Notes: generated by a model from the sequence alone, not told the origin. DNA of 64,000 nucleotides from Enterococcus innesii (GCA_018982785.1 JAHHEN010000002.1:315001-379000), one strand, 5' to 3'; counted from the stretch's first letter, positions 21,071-28,664 are shown. Numbers and translations: made by a program.

Positions 21071-22366
21071 ATGAGCGATTATCTTACGATGGCAGAGTTG
21101 GAAAACAAAACCTTAAAAGAAATCTACACCTTTGCCAAAGAGTTTCGAATTCCTTATTACAGCCAAATGAATAAAAAAGAATTGTCATTGGCTGTGATAC
21201 GGGCGCAGGCGGAAAAACAAGGCTTCTTTTATATGGAAGGAATCTTGGATATCGTAGGCCAAGAAGGCTACGGTTTTTTACGCCCAATCAACTACGGACC
21301 GAGTGCAGAAGATATCTATATTTCTTCGTCACAGATTCGTCGGTTTAGTTTGCGTAATGGTGATAAAGTCGCCGGTAAGGCACGCCCGCCCAAGGAATCT
21401 GAGCGCTATTATGGATTGATGCACGTTGAGTCTGTTAATGGCAAAGATCCAGAAGATGCCAAAGAGCGTCCGCATTTTCCAGCGCTGACGCCGCTTTATC
21501 CGAATCGTCATTTAAAATTAGAAACAACGTCAGGACGCCTTTCTACTCGGATGATCGACATGCTGTCGCCAGTGGGTTTTGGACAACGGGGACTGATCGT
21601 TGCTCCGCCTAAAGCTGGGAAAACCAGTATATTGAAAGAAATTGCCAATGGGATCACTGACAACTATCCTGAGGTGGAATTGATCGTTCTTTTGATCGAC
21701 GAGCGCCCAGAAGAAGTGACTGATCTGGAACGCAGTGTCAAAGGCGATGTTGTTTCTTCAACCTTTGACCTGCAGCCTAGCAATCATACCCGTGTCTCTG
21801 AATTGGTACTAGAACGGGCGATGCGTTTGGTAGAAGACAAGCGTGATGTCGTGATTCTGATGGATAGTATCACTCGTTTGGCAAGAGCCTACAACTTAGT
21901 GGTACCTCCAAGCGGACGTACACTAAGCGGCGGGATCGATCCAGCTGCTTTGTACAAACCGAAGAAATTCTTTGGCGCTGCCCGCAATATTGAAGAAGGC
22001 GGCAGTTTGACGATTCTTGCCACAGCACTGGTGGATACCGGCAGCCGCATGGATGATGTCATCTATGAAGAGTTTAAAGGAACCGGCAATATGGAGCTGC
22101 AGCTTTCTCGCAGCTTAGCAGAACGTCGGATCTTCCCTGCGATCGACATCAAGAAATCTGGTACCCGTAAAGAAGAATTGCTGATGAGCAGTGAACAATT
22201 GGAAGAAACTTGGCGCTTGCGCAACAACATGTTAGGGGATTCCTTGGAGTTCACGGAACAATTCATTCAATTCTTGCGCAAAACGAAGAACAATGAAGAG
22301 TTTTTAGCGGCTTTTCATGATGTTCATTTCGGAGACAAGCGGCAAAAAAGAAATATAAAAAGATAA
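21071..22366 (+). CDS. rho: transcription termination factor Rho
   Basis: Rho is the hexameric RNA helicase that ends transcription of unstructured, untranslated RNA. The 431-residue protein has the N-terminal helical domain (KTLKEIYTFAKEFRIP), a cold-shock-like RNA-binding fold (EGYGFLRP, about 60-125), Walker A PPKAGKTS, Walker B DVVILMDSITRLARAYN and the Q/R-loop region. Length is typical. It follows murA2 by two bases and precedes rpmE2, a conserved enterococcal order. Confidence 0.97.
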   Translation: MSDYLTMAELENKTLKEIYTFAKEFRIPYYSQMNKKELSLAVIRAQAEKQGFFYMEGILDIVGQEGYGFLRPINYGPSAEDIYISSSQIRRFSLRNGDKVAGKARPPKESERYYGLMHVESVNGKDPEDAKERPHFPALTPLYPNRHLKLETTSGRLSTRMIDMLSPVGFGQRGLIVAPPKAGKTSILKEIANGITDNYPEVELIVLLIDERPEEVTDLERSVKGDVVSSTFDLQPSNHTRVSELVLERAMRLVEDKRDVVILMDSITRLARAYNLVVPPSGRTLSGGIDPAALYKPKKFFGAARNIEEGGSLTILATALVDTGSRMDDVIYEEFKGTGNMELQLSRSLAERRIFPAIDIKKSGTRKEELLMSSEQLEETWRLRNNMLGDSLEFTEQFIQFLRKTKNNEEFLAAFHDVHFGDKRQKRNIKR

Positions 22367-22395
22367 TTGCATCTAAAAACCAAACATGGTAAGAT
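22367..22395 (+). promoter_or_regulatory. likely promoter of rpmE2
   Basis: TTGCAT (22367-22372), a 17-base spacer and TAAGAT (22390-22395) sit between rho and rpmE2. The boxes are near consensus and correctly spaced. Confidence 0.55.
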
Positions 22396-22465
22396 AGTCA
22401 TGTTGTAAAATCGACAAATCAACTCTGGTGAAGCAAATGAGCCAGGGCAAAGGAGAGAAGAAGAA

Positions 22466-22729
22466 ATGAAACAAGATATCCATCCAGATTATCATCCAGT
22501 TGTATTCATGGACTCAACTACTGGTTTCAAATTCTTATCAGGTTCTACAAAGAATTCTCAAGAAACTGTTGAGTGGGAAGACGGCAACACGTATCCATTG
22601 ATCCGTGTCGAAGTAACTTCTGATTCACACCCATTCTACACTGGACGTCAAAAATTCACACAAGCAGACGGACGTGTGGACCGTTTCAACAAAAAATACG
22701 GTCTCAAAGACAACAACGCTGCAGAATAA
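22466..22729 (+). CDS. rpmE2: ribosomal protein L31 type B
   Basis: This 87-residue protein is the zinc-independent type B form of L31 of the large ribosomal subunit: [27 protein letters not shown] and [11 protein letters not shown] are diagnostic, and the zinc-binding cysteines of type A are absent. AAAGGAGAG supports the start. The last codons overlap attL, so the prophage is inserted in this gene's 3' end but supplies a replacement end (KDNNAAE instead of KDTNAAE at the chromosomal copy in attR) and its own terminator. The ribosomal protein therefore stays functional. Confidence 0.97.
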   Translation: MKQDIHPDYHPVVFMDSTTGFKFLSGSTKNSQETVEWEDGNTYPLIRVEVTSDSHPFYTGRQKFTQADGRVDRFNKKYGLKDNNAAE

Positions 22730-22735
22730 GACAAA
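22694..22735 (+). repeat. attL: 42-bp attachment-site core
   Basis: The segment starting AAATACGGTCTCAAAGACA and ending AACGCTGCAGAATAAGACAAA recurs at 63334-63375 with two adjacent differences (AC here, CA there, at 22713-22714). It covers the last codons and stop of rpmE2. Confidence 0.93.
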
Positions 22736-22766
22736 CATTGTCCAAGGGCTGTCTTATCAGCTTTCT

Positions 22767-22800
22767 AGAGGTTTTCCTATTTATAGGGAAACCTCTTTTT
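22767..22800 (+). terminator. phage-supplied terminator after rpmE2
   Basis: AGAGGTTTTCC/GGGAAACCTCT stem followed by T6, just before the end of the integrase gene. It resembles the original rpmE2 terminator now at 63407-63438, so the phage mimics what it displaces. Confidence 0.85.
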
Positions 22801-23999
22801 TACATTTGACTACCCCTTTGACTACCCCTAGTATTTTTATCTGGATCTGGGCTGCCATTTGCCATGAAGTTTGCAAAGTCATGAGCAGTTTTTTCTTTTC
22901 TTTGTTCAGTTACGTGAGCGTATATGTTCATAGTAGTTTTAATATCAGTATGGCCCATTCGTTCCTGCACGTCTTTTATTGAAACACCTGCTTCAAAAAG
23001 TAAACTACAATGAGTATGTCTAAATCCGTGGACAGTCATTTTAGACAAATTATTTTCTTTCAGGATTTTCGAAAGATTATGGTTCAAGTAATCTAGATAA
23101 AGCGGTTTGTTTTCAGTAGAAGGGAAGAGCAATTGCTCTTGAGATAATGAGTTTATGCCAAACTGAAAAAGAAATGTTTGTTGGTGTAATTTCCATTTTT
23201 TTATCAGACCCAGCGTCTCATCATCTAAAGAGATTGTACGAATACTTTTTCTTGTCTTCGGCGGCTGAAAAACTAACTCCCAATTCTGAATAGTTGCTAG
23301 TGTTTGTTTGACGGTAAGAGTTTTCTTATTGAAATCAATATCCTTCCAACGTAATGCATGCAATTCCCCTTTGCGAAGACCCGTATACCCAAGAATGCGA
23401 AACATCACAAATAATTGTTCTGAATAATTTTCTTTTACCACCGATAAAAAAGTAAGTAACTGTTCACGATCATAGAAAGGAGCGATGTAGTCCTCTTCAT
23501 CAACTTTTTGCTGTTTCTTAGGTCGAATTACACCATCCATTGGATTATTATTGAGTAACCGGATATTGATAGCATAATTGAATACTGATGTCGTGATACC
23601 GATTAAGTTGGAGTACTTTTTATAGTAACTAAACCAATGATTTACCTGTTTTTGGCAAAATTGAATAGTAATCTTACTCATTCGGATATGACCAAATAAA
23701 GGGAGAATGTGTTTGTCTATCGCAACTTTTTGAATAGTGTAAGTACTAGCTTTGACTGTGTTTTTATATTGTTCTAACCACATATTGCATACTTCTTCAA
23801 ATGTTTTTGTTGTTTCAGTGATGAAATCAGGTTCTTTTGATTCTAGTTGTAAACGAGCAAGCGCAAGCTTTGCCTCTTGCTGTGTTTTAAACCCTCGTTT
23901 CGTTGTTCGTTTCTTTTTACCAGAAAGAGGGTCAACGCCTAAATATATTTGAAACATATATGCGGTAGATCCATCTTTTTTCTTATACTTTTTTATCAT
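22800..23999 (-). CDS. int: tyrosine-recombinase integrase
   Basis: A 399-residue phage integrase that recombines attP with attB in rpmE2. The N-terminus has an AP2-like arm-binding domain (about 1-55), followed by a SAM-like core-binding domain (about 65-165). The catalytic domain has Arg209 (TGLRKGE), His324-x-x-Arg327 (HGFRH), His350 (ERMGH) and the nucleophile Tyr360 (NIYAH). The last residues RGSQRGSQM are encoded by two copies of the arm-site repeat. It is transcribed leftward toward attL, and AAAGGACGATG is the ribosome site. A 15-codon reading frame starting MLPRST just upstream ends at the integrase ATG and could be a leader peptide. Confidence 0.96.
   Translation of the reverse strand: MIKKYKKKDGSTAYMFQIYLGVDPLSGKKKRTTKRGFKTQQEAKLALARLQLESKEPDFITETTKTFEEVCNMWLEQYKNTVKASTYTIQKVAIDKHILPLFGHIRMSKITIQFCQKQVNHWFSYYKKYSNLIGITTSVFNYAINIRLLNNNPMDGVIRPKKQQKVDEEDYIAPFYDREQLLTFLSVVKENYSEQLFVMFRILGYTGLRKGELHALRWKDIDFNKKTLTVKQTLATIQNWELVFQPPKTRKSIRTISLDDETLGLIKKWKLHQQTFLFQFGINSLSQEQLLFPSTENKPLYLDYLNHNLSKILKENNLSKMTVHGFRHTHCSLLFEAGVSIKDVQERMGHTDIKTTMNIYAHVTEQRKEKTAHDFANFMANGSPDPDKNTRGSQRGSQM
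22805..22828. repeat. tandem integrase arm-type sites, left end
   Basis: TTTGACTACCCC occurs twice head to tail, and TTGACTACCCC occurs twice again at 63209-63230 near attR in the same orientation. Paired direct repeats on both arms are the usual binding sites of the integrase N-terminal domain. Here they lie inside the integrase stop-codon region and encode its repeated C-terminal tail. Confidence 0.75.
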
Positions 24000-24017
24000 T
24001 ATTCATCGTCCTTTCTT

Positions 24018-24030
24018 GCCCGCCAGCATG
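24018..24030. repeat. 13-mer GCCCGCCAGCATG, copy 1
   Basis: Identical to 27135-27147; an 11-base core recurs inverted at 63197-63207 beside the right arm sites. It lies just upstream of the integrase start. Confidence 0.6.
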
Positions 24031-24060
24031 TAGAACGTGGTAGCATCACTCCTTTCAATT

Positions 24061-24141
24061 TGGTATAATTATGTACAACAAATAAACATCAGTTTTTTGT
24101 TAGCACGCTCCTTGTCTGCCAAGAAAGAGGGGCGTGTTTGT
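24061..24141 (+). ncRNA. candidate small RNA opposite the lysogeny genes
   Basis: An extended -10 box TGGTATAAT (24061-24069) is followed about 35 bases later by a stem CACGCTCC (24104-24111)/GGGGCGTG (24129-24136) and TTTGTTT. The predicted transcript is about 65 bases, has no gene and reads against the flanking integrase and PH-domain genes. The hairpin could alternatively end the PH-domain gene transcript. Confidence 0.35.
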
Positions 24142-24522
24142 TTAATTCAGTATAGCAGTGGCTAGCGCTTGCTGAATTTGAGTAATACTTTTATCTTTTT
24201 TGAACTGGAGGCTTTGAGCAGGCTCAACAGCACCTGAAATCCAAATCTTCAATTCTGCATCTAAATCAAAATGCCCAGCTGTTTCTACGCTAAACCTTGA
24301 GATACTTTTATAAGGGAATGTTTTGTAATCTACTTTTTTTCCTGTTATACCTTGTTTATCTACTACAATTAGGCGATAGTCGGTAAACACAATCAAGTCC
24401 CTAACTAATTTGAAAGCTAAATCAATATTTTCATTAGGCATAAGAACAGCTGACAACTCTTTTTTTACCTCTTCATGTTTTATGTCAGTTGCATTGCCAA
24501 GTATACCATCAAATAATCCCAT
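24142..24522 (-). CDS. bacterial PH-domain protein
   Basis: A 126-residue protein resembling the bPH_1 family: MGLFDGILGNATD, then VLMPNENIDLAFKLVRDLIVFTDYRLIVVDKQGITGKK and FPYKSISRFSVETAG. Such proteins fold as small pleckstrin-homology domains; their cellular role is mostly unknown. They are frequent passengers in phage lysogeny modules beside the repressor. It is cotranscribed with the lipoprotein gene 17 bases upstream; AAAGGAGAAA precedes its start. Confidence 0.8.
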   Translation of the reverse strand: MGLFDGILGNATDIKHEEVKKELSAVLMPNENIDLAFKLVRDLIVFTDYRLIVVDKQGITGKKVDYKTFPYKSISRFSVETAGHFDLDAELKIWISGAVEPAQSLQFKKDKSITQIQQALATAILN

Positions 24523-24539
24523 TTCATTTTCTCCTTTAT

Positions 24540-25427
24540 TTAGTTATTCATTTCAAAAGAATCCACCACTACAGCAGGAACTGTAATTTCTCCACCTAAA
24601 GCAGATGTATAAGTATATTCTCCAAAAGATACTCCACGAATAGTAATATAGTCATCTTCTAAAAGTCGATTATTCGAAAGCTGATCTTCGGGAATTTCAA
24701 TTAAAATTACTTGATCATAGTTATCATCTATAGCAAATCTGAATTGTGATTGATCATCACCTTTAATAACTTGAATAATCCTTCCAGAAAACTTAACTTT
24801 TTCTGCTAAATATGTGTCTGGATTACGAGCGAGATTTTCAAACGTAACACCAGTATCGTAACTAGCTTTTTCTTCTTCAGCAGCTTTTTTTGCAGCTTCT
24901 TCTGCTTCTTTTTTCTTTTTCTCAGCGGCTTCTTTTTCAGCTTGTTCTTTTGCAGCTGCTTCTTCAGCAGCTTTTTTCTCAGCTTCAGCTTTTTGTTTTT
25001 CTTGCTCTTTTCGTTTCGCTTCAACTTCATCAGCTGCCTTTTGAAGCTCAGCTTTAGATTTTATGGATACCTTTTCATTTGTGGTGCCATCTGTTAATTC
25101 AAAATCCTGAGTTTCTGTTTCAGGTAAGGGAACAGTGATGCTAAAGCTTCCATCTTCACTAGGTGTTATTTCTTTTACTAGTTCGCCACTTGTTGTAATT
25201 GTAACAGTCTTTTGTGGATCTGCTTTTCCAGCTAAATGAAAATTGTTGTTTTCTAAATAATAAGCAGGACGTGATACATAGAGCGCTATTGATTCTGTCG
25301 TACTTTCAGAAGTGCTGTTTTCAGAACTTTTGATTGTGCTACTATTTTCTGTTGTAGTTTTTGCATTTGAAGTACATGCGCCCAAAAACATTGTAGAAAG
25401 TAATAACCCTATTACTACTTTTTTCAT
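24540..25427 (-). CDS. prophage lipoprotein with long charged coiled coil
   Basis: A 295-residue exported lipoprotein. The lipobox LGAC puts the lipidated cysteine at residue 18, followed by a Ser/Thr-rich linker (20-47). A small beta domain (about 48-125) follows, then an Ala/Glu/Lys-rich coiled coil (about 128-190) and a C-terminal domain (about 192-295) that looks like an OB fold (KVKFSGRIIQV, DDYITIRGVSFG). Lysogeny-module lipoproteins in related phages (for example Ltp of TP-J34) block DNA injection by other phages. That role is plausible here by position and topology but not shown. Confidence 0.8.
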   Translation of the reverse strand: MKKVVIGLLLSTMFLGACTSNAKTTTENSSTIKSSENSTSESTTESIALYVSRPAYYLENNNFHLAGKADPQKTVTITTSGELVKEITPSEDGSFSITVPLPETETQDFELTDGTTNEKVSIKSKAELQKAADEVEAKRKEQEKQKAEAEKKAAEEAAAKEQAEKEAAEKKKKEAEEAAKKAAEEEKASYDTGVTFENLARNPDTYLAEKVKFSGRIIQVIKGDDQSQFRFAIDDNYDQVILIEIPEDQLSNNRLLEDDYITIRGVSFGEYTYTSALGGEITVPAVVVDSFEMNN

Positions 25428-25446
25428 TTCTTTTCCTCATTTCTTT

Positions 25447-25521
25447 GATATAATAATTTTGTAATGTCTCAGAAATGAGCTAGCCTATTAGAAGTAGCCG
25501 CTTCTATAGGCTCTTTTTTAT
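25447..25521 (+). ncRNA. second candidate small RNA in the lysogeny module
   Basis: TGATATAAT (25447-25455) is an extended -10 box on the plus strand. A strong hairpin AGCCTATTAGAAG (25483-25495)/CTTCTATAGGCT (25502-25513) with a T run follows at about 60 bases. The gap between the leftward lipoprotein and protease genes has no gene, so the terminator points the wrong way for both neighbours. Confidence 0.4.
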
Positions 25522-25994
25522 CCAAATACTTTTAGAGACTCAACAAAGATAAATTCATTGTCAAATGTAAACTTAAAGTTACGATGATAATGATATTTTC
25601 CATACTTGTTAAAGTAATGAAGGAGAGTATCTTCAAAGAATTCTGGAGTTACGTTTAGGTGTTCACTGCATTCATAAATATTATTACAACCATTTAAAGC
25701 ACAGTCTAAAAGATCGTCTAAAGTTATTAATAGTTCAATTCCATATCTTCTAGCTTTCCATTCTTCTTTCCACGCCTCAGGGTCTTTATAATTAAGAATA
25801 TTTCCAATGGTTCTTTTATGATGTCCGAATTCTTCAGCCAAGACAACTTTCTTTTTTCTATCTGATTTAGTTTTATCTAAGTAGATACGGTTATTTCTAT
25901 AAAGTCCAGTATATCCGGTATCTTCTTCTAATGGTAACTCAATAACTGGTACCTCAGAATTAACTTTATCTAAAAGGTTTTCAAAATCATTCAT
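25518..25994 (-). CDS. ImmA/IrrE-family metallopeptidase
   Basis: A 158-residue protein with the zinc-protease core VVLAEEFGHHKRT (a variant of HExxH seen in phage ImmA-like proteins, about residues 50-62). Such proteases lie next to a phage or ICE repressor and cleave it on induction, or assist its loss. It lies nine bases downstream of the repressor gene in the same leftward transcript, matching that role. The distal half has no motif I recognise. Confidence 0.85.
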   Translation of the reverse strand: MNDFENLLDKVNSEVPVIELPLEEDTGYTGLYRNNRIYLDKTKSDRKKKVVLAEEFGHHKRTIGNILNYKDPEAWKEEWKARRYGIELLITLDDLLDCALNGCNNIYECSEHLNVTPEFFEDTLLHYFNKYGKYHYHRNFKFTFDNEFIFVESLKVFG

Positions 25995-26002
25995 ACACGA
26001 CC

Positions 26003-26422
26003 CTACTTATCATCAAAATTTTTATCAGCCTCATCAAGATATCGATTAAGATCATCAAATTCTTTTACAGTTATTCCTTTATTTGGATCATCAGAATGAG
26101 CGGCTATAGTAAAAATTTCCTTGTTTTGTTCGTTAAGCTTGAACTTGGCGAAGTTATAAACCTCATCTTGCTTTTTGCTATCTAATTGGTTATATATGTT
26201 CAACAATTTATCTTGAGGTTTTTCTGTCCAACCCATTAAATATCCAGGGGTTGTATTCAGAGAAATCGCTAGCTTTTCGAGTACTTCGGTAGGAAGCTTC
26301 TCTATTTCCCCTTTTTCATAACGGAAGATGGTTGATCTTGAAACACCTAACTTAGATGCCAAGTAATCAGCATTGTATCCTAGTTCCTTCCTTCTCTGCT
26401 TTATTCTTTCTCCCACTTCCAT
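26003..26422 (-). CDS. CI-type lysogeny repressor
   Basis: A 139-residue protein with an N-terminal HTH_3/XRE domain: MEVGERIKQRRKELGY, then the recognition-helix region LGVSRSTIFRYEKGE and TTPGYLMGW. The start at 26422 follows GGAGGTATTC; a longer frame to 26482 would run into the operators. The short C-terminal part lacks the Ser/Lys autoprotease of LexA-like CIs, consistent with inactivation through the adjacent ImmA-like protease. It should bind the palindromes at 26468-26567 and repress the rightward early promoter. Confidence 0.9.
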   Translation of the reverse strand: MEVGERIKQRRKELGYNADYLASKLGVSRSTIFRYEKGEIEKLPTEVLEKLAISLNTTPGYLMGWTEKPQDKLLNIYNQLDSKKQDEVYNFAKFKLNEQNKEIFTIAAHSDDPNKGITVKEFDDLNRYLDEADKNFDDK

Positions 26423-26467
26423 TTGAATACCTCCAAAATTTTTCTTTAAATAAATATTATCAGATGT

Positions 26468-26567
26468 GTTGCAAAAATGCAACTGATTAATCGCATAAAT
26501 GCAACAAATGTGTTGACAAATATTTTTGTCGCTTGTATTATAAAAGTGTGAGTTGCATTAATGCGAC
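26468..26567. promoter_or_regulatory. lysogeny switch: three operator palindromes and divergent promoters
   Basis: Three 16-bp sites share the pattern GTTGCA-N4-TGCAAC: 26468-26483 (perfect), 26490-26505 and 26552-26567 (one or two changes). The leftward promoter, on the complement, is TTGCAT with a 17-base spacer and TAATAT; its -35 box is inside the first site. The second site lies just before the rightward -35 box and the third lies over the start of the rightward transcript. The layout lets the repressor and the Cro-like protein switch both promoters. Confidence 0.85.
26513..26541 (+). promoter_or_regulatory. rightward early promoter
   Basis: TTGACA (26513-26518), 17 bases, TATTAT (26536-26541): near consensus and flanked by operator sites two and three. 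It drives the Cro-like gene and the early operon. Confidence 0.88.
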
Positions 26568-26586
26568 AAAAATAGGAGGTGAAATC

Positions 26587-26838
26587 ATGCCAGTTGATGT
26601 TGAAAGATTGGATGAAATTATCGAACAAAGGAACACAAAGCAAAGAGTAGCGGAGTTAATTGGTGTAAATAGAAGTACTTTCTATAGAAAATTAAAAGGG
26701 GAAGGAAAAGGTTTTTCAGTAGAAGAAGCTCAAAAGATTACAGCAGTTGTTCCATTATCTGGAGAAGAAGCAGTTCAAATTTTTTTGGCAACAAAGTCGC
26801 AAAAACGCTACAAAAGAAACATAATTAATCAATTATAA
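26587..26838 (+). CDS. Cro-like DNA-binding protein
   Basis: An 83-residue protein starting MPVDVERLDEIIEQ with a helix-turn-helix, RVAELIGVNRSTFYRKLKGE. AGGAGGTGAAATC fixes the start at 26587. As the first gene rightward of the switch it most likely competes with the repressor for the same operators. Confidence 0.85.
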   Translation: MPVDVERLDEIIEQRNTKQRVAELIGVNRSTFYRKLKGEGKGFSVEEAQKITAVVPLSGEEAVQIFLATKSQKRYKRNIINQL

Positions 26839-26854
26839 ATTGAGGTGAATTAAT

Positions 26855-27133
26855 ATGGCAGTCATTTCAGCACCAATAGAAATTCCAGAATCATTTGGGG
26901 AAGAATTAGCAGTAGTTATTGCTGCTAAGGTTCTTCAAAAGGTTGGAGAATCGATCAAAGCTGAAGACCTTCCACCATATCCAACGAAGAAGCAGGTGAA
27001 ACAAATTCTCCGGATTGGTGAAGAACGGATTAACGAATGGATCATTGAGGGATTACCACAAATACCTTTTGGTAAGGAAACCAGATTTGACCGTGATGAT
27101 ATAAAAAGATTCCTAAATACTAAAAAAATCTAA
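26855..27133 (+). CDS. helix-turn-helix protein, possible excisionase
   Basis: A 92-residue protein whose C-terminal half (PTKKQVKQILRIGEERINEWI to FDRDDIKRFLNTKK) resembles the MerR/excisionase-type winged helix found in phage Xis proteins. It is second in the rightward early operon, and a copy of the 13-mer found near both phage ends follows its stop. Xis is therefore a reasonable guess, but it may be another early regulator. Confidence 0.65.
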   Translation: MAVISAPIEIPESFGEELAVVIAAKVLQKVGESIKAEDLPPYPTKKQVKQILRIGEERINEWIIEGLPQIPFGKETRFDRDDIKRFLNTKKI

Positions 27134-27134
27134 T

Positions 27135-27147
27135 GCCCGCCAGCATG
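27135..27147. repeat. 13-mer GCCCGCCAGCATG, copy 2
   Basis: Identical to 24018-24030, directly after the stop of the Xis-like gene. Confidence 0.6.
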
Positions 27148-27166
27148 AAGAAACAGGAGGAATCAA

Positions 27167-27361
27167 ATGAAATGCACATTATCCCAAGAACTATTAATAC
27201 ATGAGCTTGTCAAAGAAAAAAATAGAAGTTTGCACGATCAACTTAACGATAGGAAAAGACCGTTAACAGAAACACAACGAGATTTATCGACTCGAGAACT
27301 CCAAAGTTATCAGGAGTTAATTTATCAGAATCAGTTAAATAGAACAATGGAAGTGAGGTGA
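27167..27361 (+). CDS. small early phage protein, unknown
   Basis: 64 residues, highly charged and helical (EKNRSLHDQLNDRKRPL). ACAGGAGGAATCA precedes the ATG. No family recognised. Its stop overlaps the next start. Confidence 0.6.
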   Translation: MKCTLSQELLIHELVKEKNRSLHDQLNDRKRPLTETQRDLSTRELQSYQELIYQNQLNRTMEVR

Positions 27362-27552
27362 GGAAGGTGGATAACTATTTGGAACGTATAACTATCGCTT
27401 TAGAAATTACAGCAAAAAGCCTCAGTATTTTGGCAGAAGATACCAAGGCTAATAAAGATTTGAAAATAGAGGTATTGGAAAATCTAGAAGGTATGGAAAA
27501 AACAATTAGTGAATTGCAAGAGAATCCATTTAGTTTAAATAAAGGGAATTAA
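27358..27552 (+). CDS. small early phage protein, unknown
   Basis: 64 residues from a GTG overlapping the previous stop, or 61 from a GTG at 27367. The sequence is helical and acidic (LEITAKSLSILAEDTKANKD), with no recognised family. The 3' end overlaps the convergent gene at 27535-27888 by 18 bases. Confidence 0.55.
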   Translation: MRKVDNYLERITIALEITAKSLSILAEDTKANKDLKIEVLENLEGMEKTISELQENPFSLNKGN

Positions 27553-27888
27553 ACTTTTGATTTTGATTGCGTAATTCAGAATTAAATCAACTCTATCTTT
27601 AAATTTAGTTTCCATAATGGCTATGGATTCAGTGCGCAAAGTAATTCTTACTATCGTGTCTCCTGCAGGAACACCAGTAATTAGCTCATGCTTTCTTAAT
27701 TCAAAACACGTTGATTTAACATCTTCCCTTGGCCATTCGGGCATAATATCTCGATGTAAATCATCTAAATTGCCAAAGTATATTGCATCTTTTTTTAAAG
27801 AACCAGCTTTGCGTTTCTCAACATATGATTTGTACATTGAGGTCAGCAAAAACTTGGCATCATTTGTAAGCAAATCTAAAGTTCCCAT
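27535..27888 (-). CDS. leftward accessory (moron) gene in the early operon, winged-helix-like
   Basis: A 117-residue protein on the strand opposite its neighbours. Segments such as DLHRDIMPEWPREDVKSTCFELRKHELITGV suggest a helix-turn-helix or winged-helix fold, but no family is certain. TAAGGGGGAA is its ribosome site. It has its own extended -10 promoter at 27938-27945, in a 20-bp element shared with the other leftward gene at 56696-56911. Its promoter and orientation mark it as a gene that can be expressed from the silent prophage. Confidence 0.65.
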   Translation of the reverse strand: MGTLDLLTNDAKFLLTSMYKSYVEKRKAGSLKKDAIYFGNLDDLHRDIMPEWPREDVKSTCFELRKHELITGVPAGDTIVRITLRTESIAIMETKFKDRVDLILNYAIKIKSLIPFI

Positions 27889-27926
27889 TTAAATTCCCCC
27901 TTAACAATAATTCAGACGACCACTGA

Positions 27927-27945
27927 CTGATAAGGAGATTATACC
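27927..27945 (-). promoter_or_regulatory. extended -10 promoter with anti-Shine-Dalgarno element, copy 1
   Basis: On the complement, TGGTATAAT is followed directly by CTCCTTATCAG. The same arrangement is at 56951-56970. CUCCUUA can pair with UAAGGGG at the ribosome site of the downstream gene. Confidence 0.6.
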
Positions 27946-27963
27946 AAAGAAAGGAAAGTTTAT

Positions 27964-28101
27964 ATGAATAAAAAATGGTTAGCAACACTCCATAACAATC
28001 CATTGTATAAAGCACGTCAATTACAAGTGATTGCTTATGCCAGCTTATTGTTAAACGGTATTTTGTTAGCTATTTGTTTTCTATTAATGATTGGAGGGTA
28101 A
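27964..28101 (+). CDS. small membrane protein
   Basis: 45 residues starting MNKKWLATLHNNPLYKARQ, ending with one hydrophobic segment (LLLNGILLAICFLLMIGG). AAAGGAAAG precedes the ATG. Function unknown; one-helix proteins like this are common in phage early operons. Confidence 0.6.
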   Translation: MNKKWLATLHNNPLYKARQLQVIAYASLLLNGILLAICFLLMIGG

Positions 28102-28105
28102 CTAG

Positions 28106-28360
28106 ATGTTTAAAGAGAGAGAAATTATTTTCACAACCAATCGAATGTATGTTAAGCCATACACTCAAAAAATTAAGTCGATTATCTGGAATAAGTTTGA
28201 ATCGACATGTGAAGTAGAGGATCGTTCATTTGATAGCGATGAGACACCAACGATTGCTTTATATTTTGTTGTTTCAGATGACCAGTTTCAAAAGTTACAA
28301 ATGGCCATCCCTAAGTTGCTACCGGATTTAGTAAGTAAAGGAGGAATTCAATATGAATAA
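28106..28360 (+). CDS. early phage protein, unknown
   Basis: 84 residues after GGAGGGTAACTAG, four bases beyond the previous stop. A mixed alpha-beta sequence (YFVVSDDQFQKLQMAIPKLLP); no family recognised. Confidence 0.6.
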   Translation: MFKEREIIFTTNRMYVKPYTQKIKSIIWNKFESTCEVEDRSFDSDETPTIALYFVVSDDQFQKLQMAIPKLLPDLVSKGGIQYE

Positions 28361-28646
28361 TGACAAGTTAGCACTGACATTAGCCGATAAGTTGATGGCA
28401 AAAGTCAACAGTTTGCTAGATGCAGAAGTTCGAACAATTACTAACGATTTACAGGATACTCAAAAGGATATTGAAGCAAAACGTACGATCTCAATAAAGG
28501 TTGGAATCAAAGTCACTAGTGATCATCAAGGAATTACCATCGATGCAGAATCAAATCATGGATTGCCGAAACGAGAATTGGAACCAGTTGTTTATCCAAT
28601 TGATGTCAATAATTCTGGACAGATAAATTTGTTCGAAGATGAGTGA
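28353..28646 (+). CDS. early phage protein, unknown
   Basis: 97 residues; AAAGGAGGAATT is the ribosome site and the start overlaps the previous gene by eight bases. A helical N-terminal half (LADKLMAKVNSLLDAEVRTI) and an acidic tail; no family recognised. Confidence 0.6.
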   Translation: MNNDKLALTLADKLMAKVNSLLDAEVRTITNDLQDTQKDIEAKRTISIKVGIKVTSDHQGITIDAESNHGLPKRELEPVVYPIDVNNSGQINLFEDE

Positions 28647-28664
28647 AAGCTGCAGGTGATGTAG

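Noticed and set aside
26423-26482. Longer N-terminus of the repressor
   Set aside because: It would run through the leftward promoter and first operator; ATG 26422 has a good ribosome site and begins the conserved domain.
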